In this document: piece after piece, positions 45,401 through 56,647 of the stretch
Layout of the letters: each line of letters opens with the position of its first letter
Numbering within the stretch: position 1 is the stretch's first letter
NCBI GenBank assembly: GCA_000310025.1
Contig: FN648396.1
Span: 153,120 to 217,119, forward strand
Origin: Ectocarpus siliculosus
Lineage: Eukaryota; Sar; Phaeophyceae; Ectocarpales; Ectocarpaceae
Direction of reading: 5' to 3'
DNA: 64,000 nt
Translations under genes and position numbers: made by a program
Notes under the pieces: model-generated
What the model was told of the DNA's origin: nothing
What the model saw: only the letters and a program-made list of their open reading frames with translations
The model's database searches: none

Positions 45401-47355
45401 CGTGTAGTAGATGCTAGACAATACCAAAAATCAACCTTGTCAGGAGAACGTTCTACTGTGTCGAAAGGGGCCGGCTTCGAATCGAAACGTCCGGGAACAG
45501 ATCGCGTTTCTTATGCACCGTGCGTGGTGACTGAACACAGAATAAGTTTACACACGATGGCCCTCCTGTCGGAGGTTGACCTCCCTCGGCAATCGGCTTT
45601 GGTCGTGAATTCAAGCCTCGTTGAATTCGCAGGAAGTGGGGCATTACGCAATACTTAGCATTGAGAGGCTTTCCAAAACTCGCGACAGTCTCGACGAGGG
45701 CTGCCTCCTTCATTTCATCTCTACAGCAACAAAGCACCTCACAAGGAACGTGCAGGAAAATAGAGAACAACCTACTTAACATATTACCAAAGTTCCTCAT
45801 GTTTTGATCCCGACTGGTACAGCCACAGAACACACCGAAAGGCGTAGGAGTTGGCGCCCAGCAGAATAGATGGGATGATAACACGTTTTCAGCTTGTCTT
45901 GTTTTTGGTTGTCTGGGTATTGCCCGACGCTGCGGCCAATCACGTGCACTGAATGCAGGAGATTAAGCCAATGCATCCATCAGTCTGCCTCACCACGCAT
46001 GGTCGGGGCAGGAGTGGGAGCAGGCATGGCCGGCGATGGCGTGACCGGGCTAGGAGTGGCTGCCAGGACAGGACAAGAAGGGAACGACACGGACGGGAGC
46101 GGTGGAAAAGCGGGAGACTGCCATACATACTTCGACCTTGCATTCAAAATATCGACGTCTTCAGAGCGCGTCTACACTGGTTCAAGGAAAGGATACAAGA
46201 CTATATTCAACATCAACAATTTACGCCGTTTTTGGGAGTTAGACTTTGAAACTTTGCACACATGTACATTGGGTTAGTACGAAACGCTGCCAGGAGGGTC
46301 ATTTCTTTTGTTTTCCCCTGTCGCCGGATATCCGGGGTCCTATATAATAGGGGATTCGGGGTCATGTGCGGCTCCTGGAACCCCGAATAACCGGCGACCA
46401 TGGAAGAAAAATTGAAAGGACCCTCGGCACAGGCGATTTACTATGGTTACAGCTCATGTGCATTGGAACGAAGGCATACAAGTAGCTGTTCGCGAATGTT
46501 ACCGCGATGCTACAGTTGGCGCTACCGCTAGAACCGTACTCACGACATATCCCGGTGTCCGGTTCGTCGATGTCAGGATCTTCGAAGACGGACAGGTCGA
46601 TGGCGTTCTGCTCGTCGTCGACATAGGACAGCTGGACGAAGTTGTCGCTCCAGGTGTAGGAGGTGTCGCAGTTGTAAAGATAAAGGGCAAAATGCCAGTA
46701 ATAGTAATCCTCTGATTCGACGTAAATAGGATCTAGATCAGCCTCGCCAATGTCGAAGGTGAGACTCAATTGATCATCGGATAGGTCCGCATCTAAATAG
46801 CCGTCGCTGCCCGTGGTATATCCCCAGCTCGCGATAGGCCCCGTGAAATCGGCTGTCACGATAGGGTTCGACGACACGCACTGCGAAGGACGACGTCACA
46901 CACCAAGCGTGGGGGAGCGACAACAACGGACGTTTCGAGTTGGACGTCATGGCGAGGCCAAGCGCAACAGCGAAAGAATGTCGCCAAACGTACCCCAAGG
47001 AACGCATATGTCGGACGATACCTGCTCTGGACGAAGACGAGAACCCATCCATTTCTCTCCATGCTCACTATGGGTACACGCTTATTCTATTTTGCGCAAC
47101 ATCGAACACATCATCTCTCATGCCACCAAGGTCAACCAAAGCTGTGTGATTTACACACATTGCACCACTCACGCCGATCTCCCGATGAATGTGGAAAAAT
47201 AGACGAGCTCGATCACACGATGATGGAACAAAAGTGGAAGGCGTTCCACACGGGTACCAGGCCACGTACGGTGCACTGATACACTGGCCGGACACTTGGC
47301 CCATGGACACGAGAGCCGTCACGGCGATGGGAACACTCTTCGTCCCCGCGAACAT
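33458..47355 (-). CDS. Gene B: secreted three-WSC-domain protein, paralogue of gene A
   Basis: Ten exons join in phase: 47173-47355, 46544-46880, 45994-46059, 45028-45245, 38990-39046, 37929-38195, 37160-37216, 36434-36670, 36088-36144, 33458-33589. They give about 536 residues. Order: signal peptide, QCISAPYVAWYPCGT segment, unknown domain (about 62-173), a Pro/Thr-rich linker ([19 protein letters not shown], then PPTPSPSTSPP), then three eight-cysteine WSC domains ending CGGFYAMSVYSYS and a stop. Every exon has a counterpart in gene A with the same phase. Compared with A it lacks the VWD cassette and one WSC module. Intron 4 (39047-45027) contains a Copia element, and without it would be about 691 bp against 666 bp in A. 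Intron 9 carries a roughly 2-kb insert and the assembly gap. Expression is not shown. Confidence 0.8.
34030..34226. repeat. Three-copy tandem repeat, period about 60-70 bp
   Basis: The core TGGGTTTTCGTCGCTTGGCA occurs three times (with small variations), each followed by GTTGTAAAACAAGCC or a close variant. The unit lies next to poly-C runs inside the gene B intron insert. Confidence 0.8.
34676..35136. other. Probable low-quality duplicate read left of the gap
   Basis: This segment follows a poly-C run and matches 35280-35745 in order from end to end, but with smeared homopolymers (GTTTGTTTGTCGTTGG on the right becomes GGTTTTTTGTCCTTGG here). That pattern is what a degraded sequencing trace looks like, not biological divergence. 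It should not be read as a true repeat. Confidence 0.75.
35137..35236. other. Assembly gap of 100 N
   Basis: Exactly 100 N, probably a fixed-size placeholder. The sequences on either side appear to be the same locus read twice, so the true gap may be zero or negative. Confidence 0.95.
39230..39234. repeat. Target-site duplication of the Copia element (left)
   Basis: TCTTC immediately precedes the 5' LTR and recurs immediately after the 3' LTR at 44520-44524. Confidence 0.9.
39235..39488 (+). repeat. 5' LTR of the Copia element
   Basis: A 254-bp repeat beginning TGTTCGTGGG and ending CGACAAACA, that is TG...CA. It differs from the 3' LTR at a single position. Confidence 0.95.
44266..44519 (+). 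repeat. 3' LTR of the Copia element
   Basis: This is the 254-bp partner of 39235-39488, with one base difference. Confidence 0.95.
44520..44524. repeat. Target-site duplication of the Copia element (right)
   Basis: TCTTC matches 39230-39234. Confidence 0.9.
46544..46880 (-). CDS. Gene B exon 2: unknown conserved N-terminal domain
   Basis: The exon encodes about 112 residues with blocks CVSSNPIVTADFTGPI, DDQLSLTFDIGEADL, YYYWHFALYLYNCDTSYTW and NFVQLSYVDDEQNAIDLS. The gene A counterpart (23721-24051) keeps these blocks. It is acidic and aromatic-rich with few cysteines, consistent with a small beta-sandwich. I do not recognise the family. Confidence 0.75.
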
Positions 47356-47814
47356 CTTTTGTGCGGTGTACCCAGTTCAACACGCCTACCTGGTGGCGTC
47401 ACAAGAGCAATGCGGGTTACAACGGAACGGGATTGATGGGTGGGAGAGTGCATTGCGCTAATACCATTCTGCTGACAGTTTCTAGTAGGCGCACATCAGC
47501 GCTCACCCTCTCAGACTGCGTGAGGAAAGTAAATAGATACAATATGCATTTGTTTCACCGAGTTGAAAAATCTGAAGCAAGGCAGACCTCGGTTCATGTC
47601 CATATTTTGGGTTACAAAGGGAGTGGTTCAACTGGGTGCCTCACAGCCTTTTGACGTTTGGGACGTGCATTCGAGTCTCTATGTGAAGTTTCATGGACTG
47701 CAACTTTTTCCCATAATCACCCACTATGTGAACAGCGATAAACCCGTGTGTATGGCAAAAAAATGGCTTCATGACCGACGAGGGAAAGCATCAGCTGAAC
47801 CCCTCTCGAGACAA

Positions 47815-47930
47815 CCATCAAGGCAAGTACCGCAGGAAGAAGGAGGAGACACATTTCTGTGTGGCCTCACTCCTGTCTGTGTGACCCCGGCAGGCACGTC
47901 CAGACGTTGTACCAAAGGAGAATGTTATAA
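47815..47930 (+). repeat. SINE tail-like segment, plus strand
   Basis: GGCAAGTACCGCAGGAAGAA, then GTGTGGCC and CGTCCAGACGTTGTACCAAA, occur in the same order as in the minus-strand copy at 26270-26385. Confidence 0.55.
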
Positions 47931-50424
47931 GGAGCAAACCAAGTAAAAGGCACGGGAGAAGCAGGTCCGCTGCTCCTTGCTTGATGTCACTCACCACAGT
48001 TGGTGGATGTCACGTTTCATCCTGTTCACACCAGGCCCGCGTTTCACTCTCACAAGCAGTACATTTAGCGCCGCGATTAAGGAACAAAACTTTAAGAGTC
48101 ACTCAGGAATCGGCGATAAATAAGAAAATCGACCAAGAAACACACCCTCAGCCGCGGATCCTAAACCAAACTCTATACAATGACCTATGCTCGACGGTGG
48201 TGACCAAGTAAGAAATCAAACCTCGACCAAATTGCCGTTTCTTACACACGGGCGCTAACTGCTGAGAGTGAGGACGGGGGTTGGAATCCTGACTGATCAT
48301 GGATACCAACGAAAACACGAAATTTATCCATGCATGTAGCGCTCGCAAGACGCTCAGATAGTGCTCATACACTGCCGTAGTTGTCCCATTAGCCCCTTTG
48401 AGTCTAGCTGGTTTTCTTCGGCAAAACAAGGCAAACTTGTGATTTTTGGCAAAATAAAAAAGGGGGAGAAAGAGTGCGGGAGAGAAACAGAGAGCGCAGG
48501 TTAGCCTTGTAGACCTTGAAAAGATCAGTCGTCAATCTGCCTGAACTAATCTATTTTCAGTATTTTCAAACCATCCAAAAACGGAAATGATCTATGAGAG
48601 GGCTTGTAGACCCAAAGCTGCTGTTAGTACTTGTGTACTTCTCTGCCCCCCCCCAACGTGAGCCCTGCCGGCTAATTAGATCCTGTGATTTTCCCACAAG
48701 CACGCATGCACACCAGCGCACACCTACCAGTGCATCAATGGCTCGCTAGGTTCGGGCGAGGGTATGTGTGATGTGATGATGGTACAGGTGTTGCTATTGT
48801 TGGACTTGTCTATACTGCTGCTGTGTAGTGTAGCTGCTGACACGATGACTGCTGGATCTTGGAGTGTACGATTATCAAATGTGGAGATTCAGCATACCAC
48901 GATATCCTGGCCTGGTTGGGCTTGAAATGCCCCTTCGCTGCCCTCCGCTCTGTGCATCAAGTGGCTTCCTAGATTCGGGCGAGGGCATATATGTGGAGCT
49001 GCGATGTGTGTCTCTGTGAGAGGATATGGGGAGAGATTCATTGTGGCATTCGCAATTAGCGCATTGTGCATTTTTCAAGTATTGGTACCCGTCTACATGT
49101 AGGGACCTTGATTTTACCCGCTGGCACTACACTACGTGTTTTAAATGTACACCGGTTAGGGTGAGCGATGCTAGCAATAAAGACACACGCACCTATGGAC
49201 TTGCCAACACCTGCCGTGGAGGGATACAGGGGGCAACTGCATGCATCCACACCAACATTTGCAAATGATCTATCCATGATATCTATAAGTACGCCTTTAA
49301 AGGACCGATCGACATACAGTAGAGCAAGGACCGACGTCCAGAATAAACGGGGCCACTTAAAAAAAAAGTGGGGCGGGATCTGTTCTGAAAGAATCCCGGA
49401 GGACCGTCGACTCTTGAGACTACAACGACGATTCATGCGTGCGAGTGGTGCAGTAGGCTTTTCTTTGCTGTGCACGAGAGACCAATTCTTGCAGATCGTG
49501 GGCATTGTAGCATGATAGAAATTTAAGCGGAGCGCGCTTGGCAGCCAGCTTGACGAACTGGGTCGCATTCTGCGCTGCTGAAACTCCTCGATGCAAGAAC
49601 GTTGTATTATTGTAGCGACAAGCAGCACCATATTCTAAAGATTATGGTTGGTGAGAACGGAGGTACCGCATACCGTGGTAGCCAGACGACTGACTGCAGT
49701 CGTATGCATGTTGTTCACAGGAGTATTGCGCAGGGCGCATCAGAGACACAGAGCAGAGAAGGTACAAACAGAAGCGGTCTTGGTATCACACAAGAAATTA
49801 CGGTCGTACCTACCGTCACTTTGCCGATGCTTGACTCGTCGGGAGCAGGCGAGCGATCGGTTTTACGATACGCTGGGCTGGTAGCGGTGACGATGACTTG
49901 CCCCGCTCCAGCAAATGTTGCGAGAGTTTGTTGTGATCCGGGGCTTCAGTAGGCAACAAGAGTGAATGCGTGTGCGTGGTTTGGGTCGTCGGGAAGGATA
50001 GCACGAGACAAGCCGAGCAGACCGATCGACTTCGTCGGGATTGCCATAATAAACTTCCTGGGCAAACGATACATCCCCGTCACACAACAATCCCCACAAG
50101 ACTATATCGTTTTCTCCTGCTTGGAGAAGTATGTGGCGCCAGAATACCTGGGGCAAAGATATACACCCAACAGTGATGTGTGGTAGGGTATTAGGTCTAC
50201 GCCCATCGGACTAATTTTGGCACCAGAATGCAGCCCTGCAGCTAAATACAAGGAAAAAATGTGGAAGCGTCCGAAATCATCCGCAGCTTGCAACAATAGC
50301 CCGAGGTGGGGGTGATGACCAAGGTATGCAACCACTGCTGTAGCTACGCCAGAGCCTGCCCCGAACTCCCGTTCAGTGTTGCTCGTACCTGCCTCCACCG
50401 CTTGTACTACGTCGCTCTGCCACC

Positions 50425-50475
50425 GTCGCCGCCGCCGCCGCCGCCTCTGCTGCTGCTGCTGCTGCTGCTGCTTAA
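50425..50475. repeat. (CCG)n/(CTG)n microsatellite
   Basis: A run of GCC units merges into a run of CTG units over about 50 bp. It is non-coding as far as can be seen. Confidence 0.85.
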
Positions 50476-52486
50476 TCATATTTTTGCTCTTGTTTCACGC
50501 CGCCACCATCATCCTCCCTGCTTGGGTTGCAGGATTGCATGAGCGGTCGAAATTGTGAAATGTTGATTTTGATGTGACGTGCCTCTCTGGCTCTTCTCCC
50601 CGAACAGCAGCAGCATCGGTGAGGAAACCACACAAGCTTGGCTGACCCCATACGACTACCTGGTACACACTTACTGCTGTACCAACATTCACTAATCACT
50701 TTGTGTCACGCTCGCACACTCACCCGCCCCCAGCTGGCGCTGTGATTGGCCACCAAATTCACAGTCCCGTGAATGTAAATTTCGCCCTTCCCTTCGTTTC
50801 GCGCCTTGCCGAAAATCGAACACAACAATAGCAAAACGTTCTCGAATGTGGTGATAACGGAAGCTGCGGTGTTTTGCACCCCAAGGTAGGCCCTCCTGTT
50901 AAATCATGCTGCTCTCTGGGTAAATGTGGAAATACCGGTTTCCTCTGCATGGATGGGCCCTCGGCGTAGAAAAACATGAAAAACTAGAAGTATGTCTCGT
51001 ACTACTGCTGTAGCTGTAGTACATACTGCTGTGTATGCAAGCATGCAAAGAATAAACTACATAGAGGGCGGCCCCCCCCGCTGTGAGGGCGGCGGGGCCC
51101 GAACCATACCGCTAATGCACAGAAGTTCATGTACATGATGGATGAGTCGGCGTACGACACCAATTCCTCGATAATTTTTCCGGACATCGCATCGACATGC
51201 CGTCGGGCTCTGAAAAGTGCTTTCCCCGGTCCTCCCTTGCTTTGGATTTTCCCGCCACCCCTTTGGGCGCAACTCGGGAATGCAGCGCAGTGCATACTTG
51301 AGCAATTGGGTCTGCTTAGATGGTGACGTTCTGTTGCCTACTGCTGCGGTTGGTTGGCCCGGCGCCAATTTGTCTCACGGTCGCTCAGGGTGGACTCTCT
51401 GGATCGTCCTGAACGCACGCGAACATGGGGAATGTATGGCCAAGCAGGTCTCATGGGGATGCTTAGCAAACCGCACGGTGTATACTGTAGTCTCTCGACA
51501 ATAACGTTTCAATCGAGAAGACCATATCGAAAGCAGTGTAGAGGATCACCTCCCCCACCGTGGGGAACTTGTTGCTGGATCCCGCACGGACACCCCCAAA
51601 TGAGGATCAAATCGGGTACGGTTGGCCATAAAGTCGTGTTGAACCGGGGAGCAGATGTACATGGTTGTGTCTATGGCGGAATGCCGGCAACGATCGGAGG
51701 TCGCGTCCTTGGAATGATAGCCGGTCGTGCAGGGAGATGACAGCCGCAAATATTTTTGAGTGATGAGGAGGAAGGGCGGGACCTGGTTGCAGCATTGTCT
51801 TCCCGGACCCCGATCCCGGGACTCTCACCTACAGCACGTGCCCTGAGAGCACGGTGTCGCCTTCTACCGAATGATACCTCGGCTATCGAGACCTTCGCCG
51901 GGCAGCTTACGCAGGGTTTCAAAACGGATTGGCGCTGACGCGGCGCTCTTGCTCGCAAGGTGCTAGGGTTTGAGCCAGGTGCCCGTGAAAACCTACCTCC
52001 TGGCACCTTGGGCTGCCTCTGGGGCTTGTTGCTTGGCAAGCGGCGACGCATTATGTAGGGGGGCTGTACCCTGACCTTTGGGTGATAGCTCTCATGGACT
52101 GCACCAGATTGACTTTCGTGGAAGAAGGGCCTCTGGTGGACTGTTGTCTGTGGAATTCCTTCGAGAAATGTTAAGCGCTCCAACGACGAATGCCGGTGGG
52201 CGTCGGGTTCCGCCCACGACCAGCTGTTACTATAGAGCTCTAATACGCAGCGCATGTCGAGTTCAACTACATTGCCCGTCAGACAAGTATGTATGTCGAT
52301 GTAGGGTGGGTCCGGGGTCTTGTTCTTGTTCTGGAAGGTGGCGAGCTTCATCTTCAAGATGCCCGTGTCGTGGATTGGTTCAACTCGTGAAACTCACACC
52401 GTGGGACGATGTGCCACTCGGAGTCGACTCTTCCACAAATCGATTTCTCGAGGGAGGGCACTCTATGGAGATAGCAAGCAACTCGT

Positions 52487-53241
52487 GTGGGAGCGGTGCA
52501 AAATAACGGGGTGCTGCTCGATCTAGCACCACTGCGTAAACTTGTAGCGCGAAAAGTCTCAGCAAAGGTGGCCACTTTCGGGGATGGCGCGCGAGTTTTG
52601 TTTGACGCGATGGTCCCTCCCGTGCCAGAGCGCCGGTTCTTCCGCGAATTCCGCGGGATAGCCCTCCTGTCGCAGGATCGGAGTGCCCCTATGAACCGCG
52701 CGATTTAGGACGACGGCTGGGAGAAGGCGCCGGTCGCGCTGGGTGGGGTGCAACTCAGAGAGCGACATGGGTCGTGCTTAACCGGGACACGCTTCCATCT
52801 GGCCCTTGGACCTCGGCCAGCCTCGAGGCGGTGAGCTTCTAATGGCGATTCGGTACCTCGTGTCCACTTCATGTTGAATACGCTCGGTGGTTTGGCAGCG
52901 AAACTGATGGTGTTGTACAGAACGCGTTGGACGCATTGGACACACAGCCTTGGTTAACGATCCTCGACAACACAGCAACGGCTGGCCTGCGGGGTTTAGT
53001 TTGTCTCCTTGAAGATGCCGAGAGGAGCCAGGACGTTTGGGCCAACGACAGTGTTCCGAAAGGAAAGTGCTATGGCCCTGTGGCTTCAAACACTTCATGC
53101 GGTGTATTTACAACCCTTGATCCTCGTGTCTCACCTATAGTCTACGGACTGCGCGTACTCCAAGGGAGTCACCCCGCTAGCGTCGACTATGGCGAAGGAA
53201 TTTCCGGTTTTACGTACCACTCTCGTCCGGGACAGGTATAA
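52487..53241 (+). pseudogene. Unrecognised coding-like fragments
   Basis: Two open frames follow each other on the plus strand in a GC-balanced stretch: one with LLDLAPLRKLVARKVSAKVA (52487-52708) and one with LDTQPWLTILDNTATAGLRG (52927-53241). Their composition looks protein-like, but I recognise no domain and see no splice junction linking them in phase. They may be remnants of a mobile element or of an old gene. The call is weak. Confidence 0.25.
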
Positions 53242-54114
53242 TGGTGCATCAAGTTGAAACGGACAAGGGGATTGGGCGCACCCTCCACATTAAGCGCCGC
53301 CCTTCCGTCGAAGGAAGTGTCATTTCGTGCCCGCCAAAAACGTGGAGCCGCAGAACTAACGGGCTCGTTGGGTCAATCAAACTTGCTAACAAAGTGAAAG
53401 AGTTGACCTCAGAATTCGGTTGTTGGACAATGGATGTATGTGTATATGCCCGAGAAGCACGACACGCGTTTCTTGTGACGGTGCAGAGATATTTTTCTGT
53501 TGCCGCTTTACAGAACTATAGTCTACATTTTTTCTTTGGCCCCGTTTATGGTGGTGGTACTGTAGAGTATGAAGGGGAGCGGTGGGTTCTGAGCGCTTGC
53601 CTTCGAGTTTGTTGTGAACGACGCTCGGGTAGCCACACATAATCAGGCGAAATGCAACGCACCGGGGTGTTCGACAATAATAATCAAAGAGAGAGATGGC
53701 ACACTGTACTTCGTTGTTGCTGGTTTGTCTTCTGGTTTCATCAAACAGAGTCGATTAGTCAGCCAACCGATTGAATAGAGCGTATCGTTGGCTGCAATAC
53801 GCTTCTTCTGTGATGTTGGAGATATGTTTTTAGTCTTGTTGATGGTGTCGAATCGCAGGGAGTTCATCTCGTCTTGATCATTGTAGGTATACATTTTGTG
53901 AAGCGATGAGCAGGGTTCATATTTCGACGTTCACCTGGGATAGTCCTACAGTACTCCTTTTCGGATCCACATTGTGGATTTCTGCCCTTCGTTTTCGTAC
54001 TGCATTCTGACGGCGCTCGCCGCAGGTAGCGATACGAACGCAATGCGTTTTATAGCGGATGGATGCTGAAATCAATTTATTACTGCCTTACGGTAGTCTG
54101 CACACAGTAAGTAC

Positions 54115-54350
54115 AAGCTTAGGTGGGTGAAATTAGATTCCACATCGTCTGGACCGACTTTCGAAGCTCGATCTCCACAGCAGAAAGAGTGGCAGTGTTG
54201 AAAATGGTTGCGTTGGGGCCGTCTCGCTATAGCCTCCCGAAAACTAATTGTTTCATTCATGGATAATTCGTGGTGGAGGTTTCGAGCTTTGAAAATCGGT
54301 CCAAGGGCTGTGGCATATGTGCCACCTACGTACTGTAGGTACCATTTTGC
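54115..54350. mobile_element. MITE, family copy 3
   Basis: GGACCGACTTTCGAAGCTCGA on the left is mirrored by TCGAGCTTTGAAAATCGGTCC on the right, with the central TTGAAAATGG and TTCGTGG blocks shared with copies 1 and 2. The outermost ends are degraded. Confidence 0.7.
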
Positions 54351-54751
54351 TTTTTTAACGTGACAACAACGACAATTATTTAATAGGCTACAAAGTGGTG
54401 AAGTGGTGAAGGGTACCGACGTTCCATACTGCATCATCGCCATTTTCGTCCATAATCGGACACATCAATATCACATTACAAACATTTTTCGAACCAGATC
54501 GAGCTCTCACTGGCATTGGACGCCTAAAGTCACCGAAATCTCCCGGGAATACAACACGAAAGACAACGTTAAACCTGTGCGTTTCGTTCAGAGGTCATTT
54601 TCATTTTTCGGCAAGGATGGGTCATTCACCACCTGCTCACCACCCACGGATACTGTCAACCCTATGAGACGCGAAGCATGTTGCCTTGAGCTGCAGAATG
54701 TCCCTTTTGCTGGCAAGAGAAAACTCTATTCAAACACCTGTTGTGTGTGCC

Positions 54752-54897
54752 CTATCCTGCAGTGAAGAATACCTGTTGCGGGAAGCCCTGGCCAAGCCAT
54801 TGAATCCATCCGACTTCCGAAGAGTGTAGTAGTGCGTGCCATAATAATCGGTGCAAACCGCTGCAACTCGTCCGGAAAAGAAGTTGAATTTGCCCAT
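54752..54897 (-). CDS. Possible isolated exon, function unknown
   Basis: From an ATG at 54897 the minus strand reads MGKFNFFSGRVAAVCTDYYG and continues THYYTLRKSDGFNGLARAS. The aromatic-rich, low-bias composition looks like real coding sequence, but no partner exon or family was identified. Another short hydrophobic frame, MAVFLLSVCLGIIGMLC at 55325, could be an upstream signal-peptide exon of the same minus-strand gene; this is speculative. Confidence 0.25.
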
Positions 54898-55564
54898 ATA
54901 ATGAGTACTCTAATATCTCGCCACGAGAACTCATTCTTAAAATGGCGAACGACGAGTCACACACTACCGAAACATATGTGCATGGTCAGAATCGCATAAG
55001 TTCATTCGAAGTATAGTGTGCTGAAGTGAACAAAACCGATCAAGTTGTACCTGCTCGTGTAGATACAACTGACGTAGCTGTAAAGAAGACAGCATACGGC
55101 GTGATAGAGGCATGTCTACAATAAATGTCGATATCAAACCACCGGAATATCCACGAAGGTATTCTCGTTTTCAGTTTCCATCGAAGTCATACTCGACCAG
55201 ATTCCAGGAAAGCAGAAATTAAAACCTAGAAAATACCACTTCACCATTTTTTTAGCCCCCGGCTGGTGCGTCGAACACAACATGCCGATGATACCCAAAC
55301 ATACAGAGAGTAGAAATACAGCCATTTATTTTCTCGACCGCCACTCAACACTCCTCACGTGACAACACTAATAACGGCGATACCCAACCGCCTTCTAATG
55401 ACGCAAACCCCAGCAACCCCCGATATGAGCAGGTACTGATACAGGTCTCTCCTTTTACAACCCGCAAAGAGACATATTGATGTTCTGAAATTATTTATTG
55501 GTCACACAACCGAAAGCGCGGGAACACGCATGCCAGTAAACACCAACACAACACATGGTTATCC

Positions 55565-55700
55565 CATGGACACGCGGGTGAACGTTCAGGGACCTCCTTC
55601 GTGGACACGGCCGGTCGCGGACATGTGCTTGGACGCCCCTGTGGACGTCCATGGACCGTCCGCGGACGCATCCGTGAACGTCCGTTTCCACGCACCACGA
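55565..55700. repeat. Degenerate GGACG/GTCC-rich repeat
   Basis: Variants of GTGGACGTCCATGG and CCGTCCGCGGACG recur with partial inverted symmetry over about 130 bp. The overlapping open frame appears to be a by-product. Confidence 0.4.
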
Positions 55701-56647
55701 AAAGGTAAAAAATATGTAGTCGACAAAAACAAAACAGTGGCCGCGGCGCAGCAGTCACACCGCGCACAAACAGCTACATTGAGTGCTGTGGTACTCTTGT
55801 TCCGCAAAACCCTTAACGCTATGCGGGTTTTTGCTACTTCCGTGCTAATTCGGAGAAAAAGCCCTAGCGGCAGCATGCTAGGCGCCACAAGTCTGGCTTG
55901 CCTCGAAGGACCAACTTCAACATGATGATCGGCAACATCACCTCGATTTTATCAACGATCTCAACAGCATGAATGCGACACAGGATGCAGATCCGGAAGA
56001 CGCTTATCACTGACGTGTGGAATCTTGCCCGCAAGCTGGGCTACTGTTATTGACGTAGACGAGGGCGTCGCCGAAGCGCGGCTCGTACATATCACTTACG
56101 AACTAGCACCACCGTACGGCCCCGTACGTTCACAAGCGGAACCGGATGCAGGATTGAAACTTGCGAAAAACGAAGACCTCTTGAAATATGCACAAGAGTC
56201 GCTCACACGTTCAGCAGCAGCAACATTCGCAATCTACGTGATGACACACACAAATGCCGGAAGACGCAGGTGGTGGCCTCTTTCTCGAAACCGCGAAAGA
56301 CCGACGAATCAAATTGCTGCGATCGGTATTTCACATACAACGTAATAATCCTCCCAGAACCTTTTAGTGTGACGTGGTATGCACGGCCATATACTGATGG
56401 GCGTGGACCATACTCCAGGATAATGGAAACATCGCGTATTGCTCGGGCTACGACTGAAGTCTTGTTGCCGGCAGCAAACTTAAAATCAACAACATGCGTA
56501 CGAAGAAAATATCCCCGACGCCCTTGACGTGGGACAAGGGAATGTCAAGTACCACGAACACATGTCGCAATAGGCGGTGCGCACGGTGGCCAAGTATGTC
56601 ACTCAATTCAGGTAACTCGTTGACGTTTCGTGTCTGTGCTGTCCGTG

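Larger units (their letters stand above)
31650..51000. repeat. Tandem segmental duplication, unit B
   Basis: This is the right copy of the duplication, containing gene B and flanks in the same order and orientation as unit A. It differs by a 5.3-kb Copia insertion, an insert of about 2 kb in the last intron, the lack of the VWD cassette and of one WSC module, and the lack of the intron-1 transposon. Edges are approximate. Confidence 0.75.
47356..56647. other. Intergenic region between genes B and C
   Basis: The first few hundred bases upstream of gene B match the gene A upstream region. 49.6-50.3 kb matches 26.6-27.4 kb of the other duplication unit. A trinucleotide run lies at about 50420-50475, and G/C runs at about 51068-51095. 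Scattered open frames, such as 51671-52357 on the minus strand and 52487-53241 on the plus strand, show no recognised family. No complete host gene could be supported. Confidence 0.45.

Noticed and set aside
51671-52357. Minus-strand open frame of 228 codons
   Set aside because: It has no recognised domain, a composition rich in Arg/Pro/Ser, no matching splice partner, and a plus strand that is also partly open; probably chance.
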